Shown: in pieces, positions 61,609 to 64,000 of the stretch | How positions within the stretch are numbered: the stretch's first letter is position 1 | Layout: every line of letters begins with the position of its first letter | Source of the DNA: Synechococcus sp. BL107 | GTDB taxonomy: Bacteria; Cyanobacteriota; Cyanobacteriia; PCC-6307; Cyanobiaceae | Direction: 5' to 3' | Assembly (NCBI RefSeq): GCF_000153805.1 | Contig: NZ_DS022298.1 | Span: 1,554,827-1,618,826, forward strand | DNA: 64,000 nt | The notes under the pieces: model-generated | The model's input: the letters and a program-made list of their open reading frames with translations, nothing else | Told to the model about the DNA's origin: nothing | The model's database searches: none | Program-made: the position numbers and the translations under genes

Positions 61609-63407
61609 CGCTTTGCCATCTTCTTGGCCGGTAGCTTGCGTAAACGAATCGACTCAGGCGTGACTTCAAGCATTTCATCAGGTCCGATGTACTCGAGTGC
61701 GCGCTCCAGGGTCATCTGAATTGGAGACTGAAGAGTATCGAGAACATCAGCACCTGCTGAACGAATATTCGTTACTTGCTTTGCCTTACAAATATTGATT
61801 TCCATATCTTGCGGACGGGTATTTTCACCAATAATCATTCCTTTGTAGACCTTTGTACCAGGCGTGATAAAGAATTGGCCACGATCTTCGGCATTCTTCA
61901 ATGCATAGAACGTTGCTGTTCCTTCTTCAAAAGCAATCAAAACACCATTTCTACGTGTATCAAAGTCACCACACATTGGGCGATACTCAAAGAAGGAGTG
62001 GCTCATAATTCCCTCACCTCTTGTGGCACGAATAAATTCACCACGGAAACCAATCAATCCCCGTGAAGGAACAACAAACTCCAGCTGGGTTCGGCCATCA
62101 GTTCCTGTTTCCATATTTTGCATTTCTGCCTTACGGGTTCCAAGCTTTTCGATACAGGATCCAACCGCAGCCTCAGGCACATCCATGACCAGGGTTTCAA
62201 CTGGCTCGCAAGGCGTTCCATCAATTGTGCGAAAGATCACCTGAGGTTGGGACACTTGAAACTCAAACCCCTCGCGGCGCATCGTTTCAATCAAAATTCC
62301 CAGGTGGAGTTCTCCCCGTCCGCTGACAGCGAAGCTGTCAGGAGAATCCGTATCTTCAACTCTTAGAGCGACGTTCGTTAGTAATTCTCGCTGCAAACGG
62401 TCTCGGATCTGGCGACTTGTGACGAACTTTCCTTCTTTTCCAGCAAACGGAGAATCGTTGACAACGAATGTCATCTGGAGGGTAGGTTCGTCTACCTTGA
62501 TCAGAGGCAAAGCCTTCGGTTCATCTGGGCAGGCAATCGTTTCGCCGATGTTGACATCATCAAAGCCAGCAACCGCAACAAGGTCACCAGCGGAGGCTTC
62601 ATCAATATCAACCCGTTGAAGGCCTTCAAACCCTAATAATTTGCTAATTCTTCCCTTTTTAAGATTTCCGTCATCCTTAATCAAGGACGCATTTTGCCCT
62701 TTCCGAATCACACCATTATGAACTCGACCAATGATGATTCGACCCAAAAAGTCTGAATAATCCAGAGTTGTAATTTGAAGCTGGAGTGGCTTGGTTACAT
62801 CACCAACTGGGGGCGGGACATGACGGAGAATTGCATCAAAGAGAGGACGCATATTATCGCTCTCTGTTTTCATATCTGGCTTGGCAAAACCACCAAGACC
62901 GCTACCAAATAAATAAGGGAAATCACACTGGTCATCATCTGCACCAAGCTCAATAAACAGATCGAGCACCTTGTCGACTGCGGTTTCGGGATCGACCCGG
63001 GCTCGATCAATCTTGTTCACAAAGATGATCGGTCTTAACCCCTGCTCCAGTGCTTTCTTCAGAACAAAGCGGGTTTGGGGCATCGGACCCTCGTTGGCGT
63101 CAACGATGAGCAGGCACCCATCAACCATGCCGAGCACCCGCTCCACCTCGCCACCAAAATCGGCGTGACCAGGGGTATCAACAATGTTGATCCGAGTCTC
63201 GTTGTAGGTAACAGCTGCGTTCTTCGAAAGAATGGTGATGCCGCGCTCACGCTCCAAATCGTTGGAGTCCAAAACACACGTCGGCACAGCTTCGTTGTCG
63301 CGGAAAATTCCGGATTGCGCCAGCAATGCGTCGACCAAGGTCGTTTTGCCATGATCAACGTGGGCGATGATCGCGATATTGCGAATCGCCTTTTGCTGGG
63401 CGCTCAT
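61605..63407 (-). CDS. typA: Ribosome-associated GTPase TypA/BipA
   Basis: TypA/BipA is a translational GTPase of the EF-G family, with roles in stress response and ribosome assembly. The 600-residue product has G1 [20 protein letters not shown], switch [18 protein letters not shown]3 [20 protein letters not shown] and G4 [20 protein letters not shown]. The C-terminal domain has [20 protein letters not shown]. The ATG at 63407 gives [20 protein letters not shown]. It starts the minus-strand operon with DUF309, lptA, lptB, lptF and ccsA. The U32 gene ends 57 bases upstream. Confidence 0.96.
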   Translation of the reverse strand: MSAQQKAIRNIAIIAHVDHGKTTLVDALLAQSGIFRDNEAVPTCVLDSNDLERERGITILSKNAAVTYNETRINIVDTPGHADFGGEVERVLGMVDGCLLIVDANEGPMPQTRFVLKKALEQGLRPIIFVNKIDRARVDPETAVDKVLDLFIELGADDDQCDFPYLFGSGLGGFAKPDMKTESDNMRPLFDAILRHVPPPVGDVTKPLQLQITTLDYSDFLGRIIIGRVHNGVIRKGQNASLIKDDGNLKKGRISKLLGFEGLQRVDIDEASAGDLVAVAGFDDVNIGETIACPDEPKALPLIKVDEPTLQMTFVVNDSPFAGKEGKFVTSRQIRDRLQRELLTNVALRVEDTDSPDSFAVSGRGELHLGILIETMRREGFEFQVSQPQVIFRTIDGTPCEPVETLVMDVPEAAVGSCIEKLGTRKAEMQNMETGTDGRTQLEFVVPSRGLIGFRGEFIRATRGEGIMSHSFFEYRPMCGDFDTRRNGVLIAFEEGTATFYALKNAEDRGQFFITPGTKVYKGMIIGENTRPQDMEINICKAKQVTNIRSAGADVLDTLQSPIQMTLERALEYIGPDEMLEVTPESIRLRKLPAKKMAKR

Positions 63408-63464
63408 ACGGGATATTCGTCAGGAATTGTGAAGAACGCCACGACGGCGCTGCGAAAGGTTATC

Positions 63465-64000
63465 TCAACGTGAGACGCGACTGGTCTTTTCCGGCCCCTT
63501 CACCAACAGGCTCCCTCGCGTAACGCCAAGTTGATCGTGGATCCGCTCCTGACGCCAAACATCCTTCGATGCGAGTCGACCCGCCAGCGCATCGGCATAA
63601 AGACGGACTCGCCTCAACGTCGACTCAGCATCCTCATCCAATAACTCGAGACGAAAGGAGGTCACACCTGCCTTTCTTAGGGCGGGTAAAGCCTCAACCC
63701 CTGTCTGAGCAATGCCATTAAAAAGCGTATTGCGGCATCCCAAATCAGCGCGTAGCGGATGTTCAACACCGCTGCGATCCCTCAGTGTCACCGTGTGTTG
63801 CTCACAAGGACGTCCGCAATCTGTGTGGTCCTGTCCGTCCGAAAGGAAGGCGCAAAACAAACAGTGCTCCATGTGAAATAAGGGCATGTGTTGATGGAGC
63901 GTGACCTCCAGCGCGGTTCCATCGACATGGGATGTCAAATCAAGCAGTTGCTGCAAATTCAGGTCGTAACTCGCTGTCACGCGTTTCAAGCCCCAATGTT
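63465..64000 (-). CDS. Peptidase U32 family protein, C-terminal part (partial)
   Basis: The C-terminal portion of a U32 family protein; the frame continues past the right edge of the window. Marks are HMPLFHMEHCLFCAFLSDGQ (the HMPLFHxEHCxFC segment with paired Cys), then CGRPCEQHTVTLRDRSGVEH and the cluster-type cysteine in LGCRNTLFNG. Family members act in tRNA/rRNA hydroxylation (TrhP, RlhA) or protease-like roles; which applies is unclear. The first residues in view read HWGLKRVTASYDLNLQQ. It lies just upstream of typA on the same strand. Confidence 0.85.
   Translation of the reverse strand, partial: HWGLKRVTASYDLNLQQLLDLTSHVDGTALEVTLHQHMPLFHMEHCLFCAFLSDGQDHTDCGRPCEQHTVTLRDRSGVEHPLRADLGCRNTLFNGIAQTGVEALPALRKAGVTSFRLELLDEDAESTLRRVRLYADALAGRLASKDVWRQERIHDQLGVTRGSLLVKGPEKTSRVSR

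Overview
The window looks like the chromosome of a marine Synechococcus-type cyanobacterium. It carries an aerobic chlorophyll cyclase (acsF), a chloroplast-type carboxyl-terminal protease, a CPP1-like protein, a POR-like dehydrogenase, a cyanobacterial LptF/CcsA cluster, a class II FBPase/SBPase and a B12-dependent ribonucleotide reductase. It also carries many families found mainly in cyanobacteria (DUF3531, DUF92/VTE6, DUF2808, DUF4278, DUF309, CIA30). Base composition is moderate (near 50% GC by eye), with clearly AT-richer patches. I cannot name the strain from sequence alone.

Layout. 1-9.5 kb: acsF, a tldD/pmbA-like pair and fmt on the plus strand, then a minus-strand group holding a protein that resembles archaeal CTP-dependent riboflavin kinases, a DUF6464-like protein and a TerC membrane protein. 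A sparse AT-rich stretch with small hypothetical genes follows. 9.9-17.3 kb: mfd, then minus-strand ctpA, ispG, a family 4 uracil-DNA glycosylase and a VOC protein. 17.4-22.7 kb: an aminotransferase and a phosphonate/phosphite-type ABC importer (binding lipoprotein, ATPase, double-length permease) followed by an SGNH hydrolase. 22.7-33.6 kb: a PCP-reductase-domain protein, a sigma factor gene interrupted by a stop codon, a DUF92 kinase, rsmE, DUF3531, an EcfA-like ATPase, hslO, a CPP1-like gene, prfC, a methyltransferase and nrdJ.

33.6-39.7 kb is the accessory part. tRNA-Ser(UGA) is followed by about 3.5 kb with very little normal coding sequence. It contains three diverged copies of a roughly 200-nt unit that share both a short peptide frame and two hairpins, a candidate structured RNA with a 15-bp closing stem and a terminator, a DUF4278 mini-gene and several small secreted or hypothetical proteins. 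A ribbon-helix-helix gene overlapping a possible GIY-YIG-like gene ends the stretch.

39.7-49 kb: HIT, SDR, LOG, SdiA-regulated and POR-like proteins, an EamA transporter, a CobW GTPase, a pentapeptide protein, a UPRT-like protein that lacks the usual PRPP loop, and ilvD. 48.7-55.7 kb is a minus-strand carbon and tetrapyrrole run: glpX, hemA, glgC, gnd, pgl, CIA30. Then rpe stands alone on the plus strand. 57.9-63.4 kb is a tightly overlapped minus-strand operon: typA, DUF309, lptA, lptB, lptF, ccsA. The window ends inside a U32 peptidase family gene.

The observations I consider most worth checking are the three-copy peptide/hairpin family downstream of tRNA-Ser, the candidate RNAs at 35.4-35.6 and 37.1-37.24 kb, the RibK-like protein, the stop-interrupted sigma factor and the RHH/GIY-YIG-like gene pair. 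All function calls rest on motif recognition by eye; no database search was possible.
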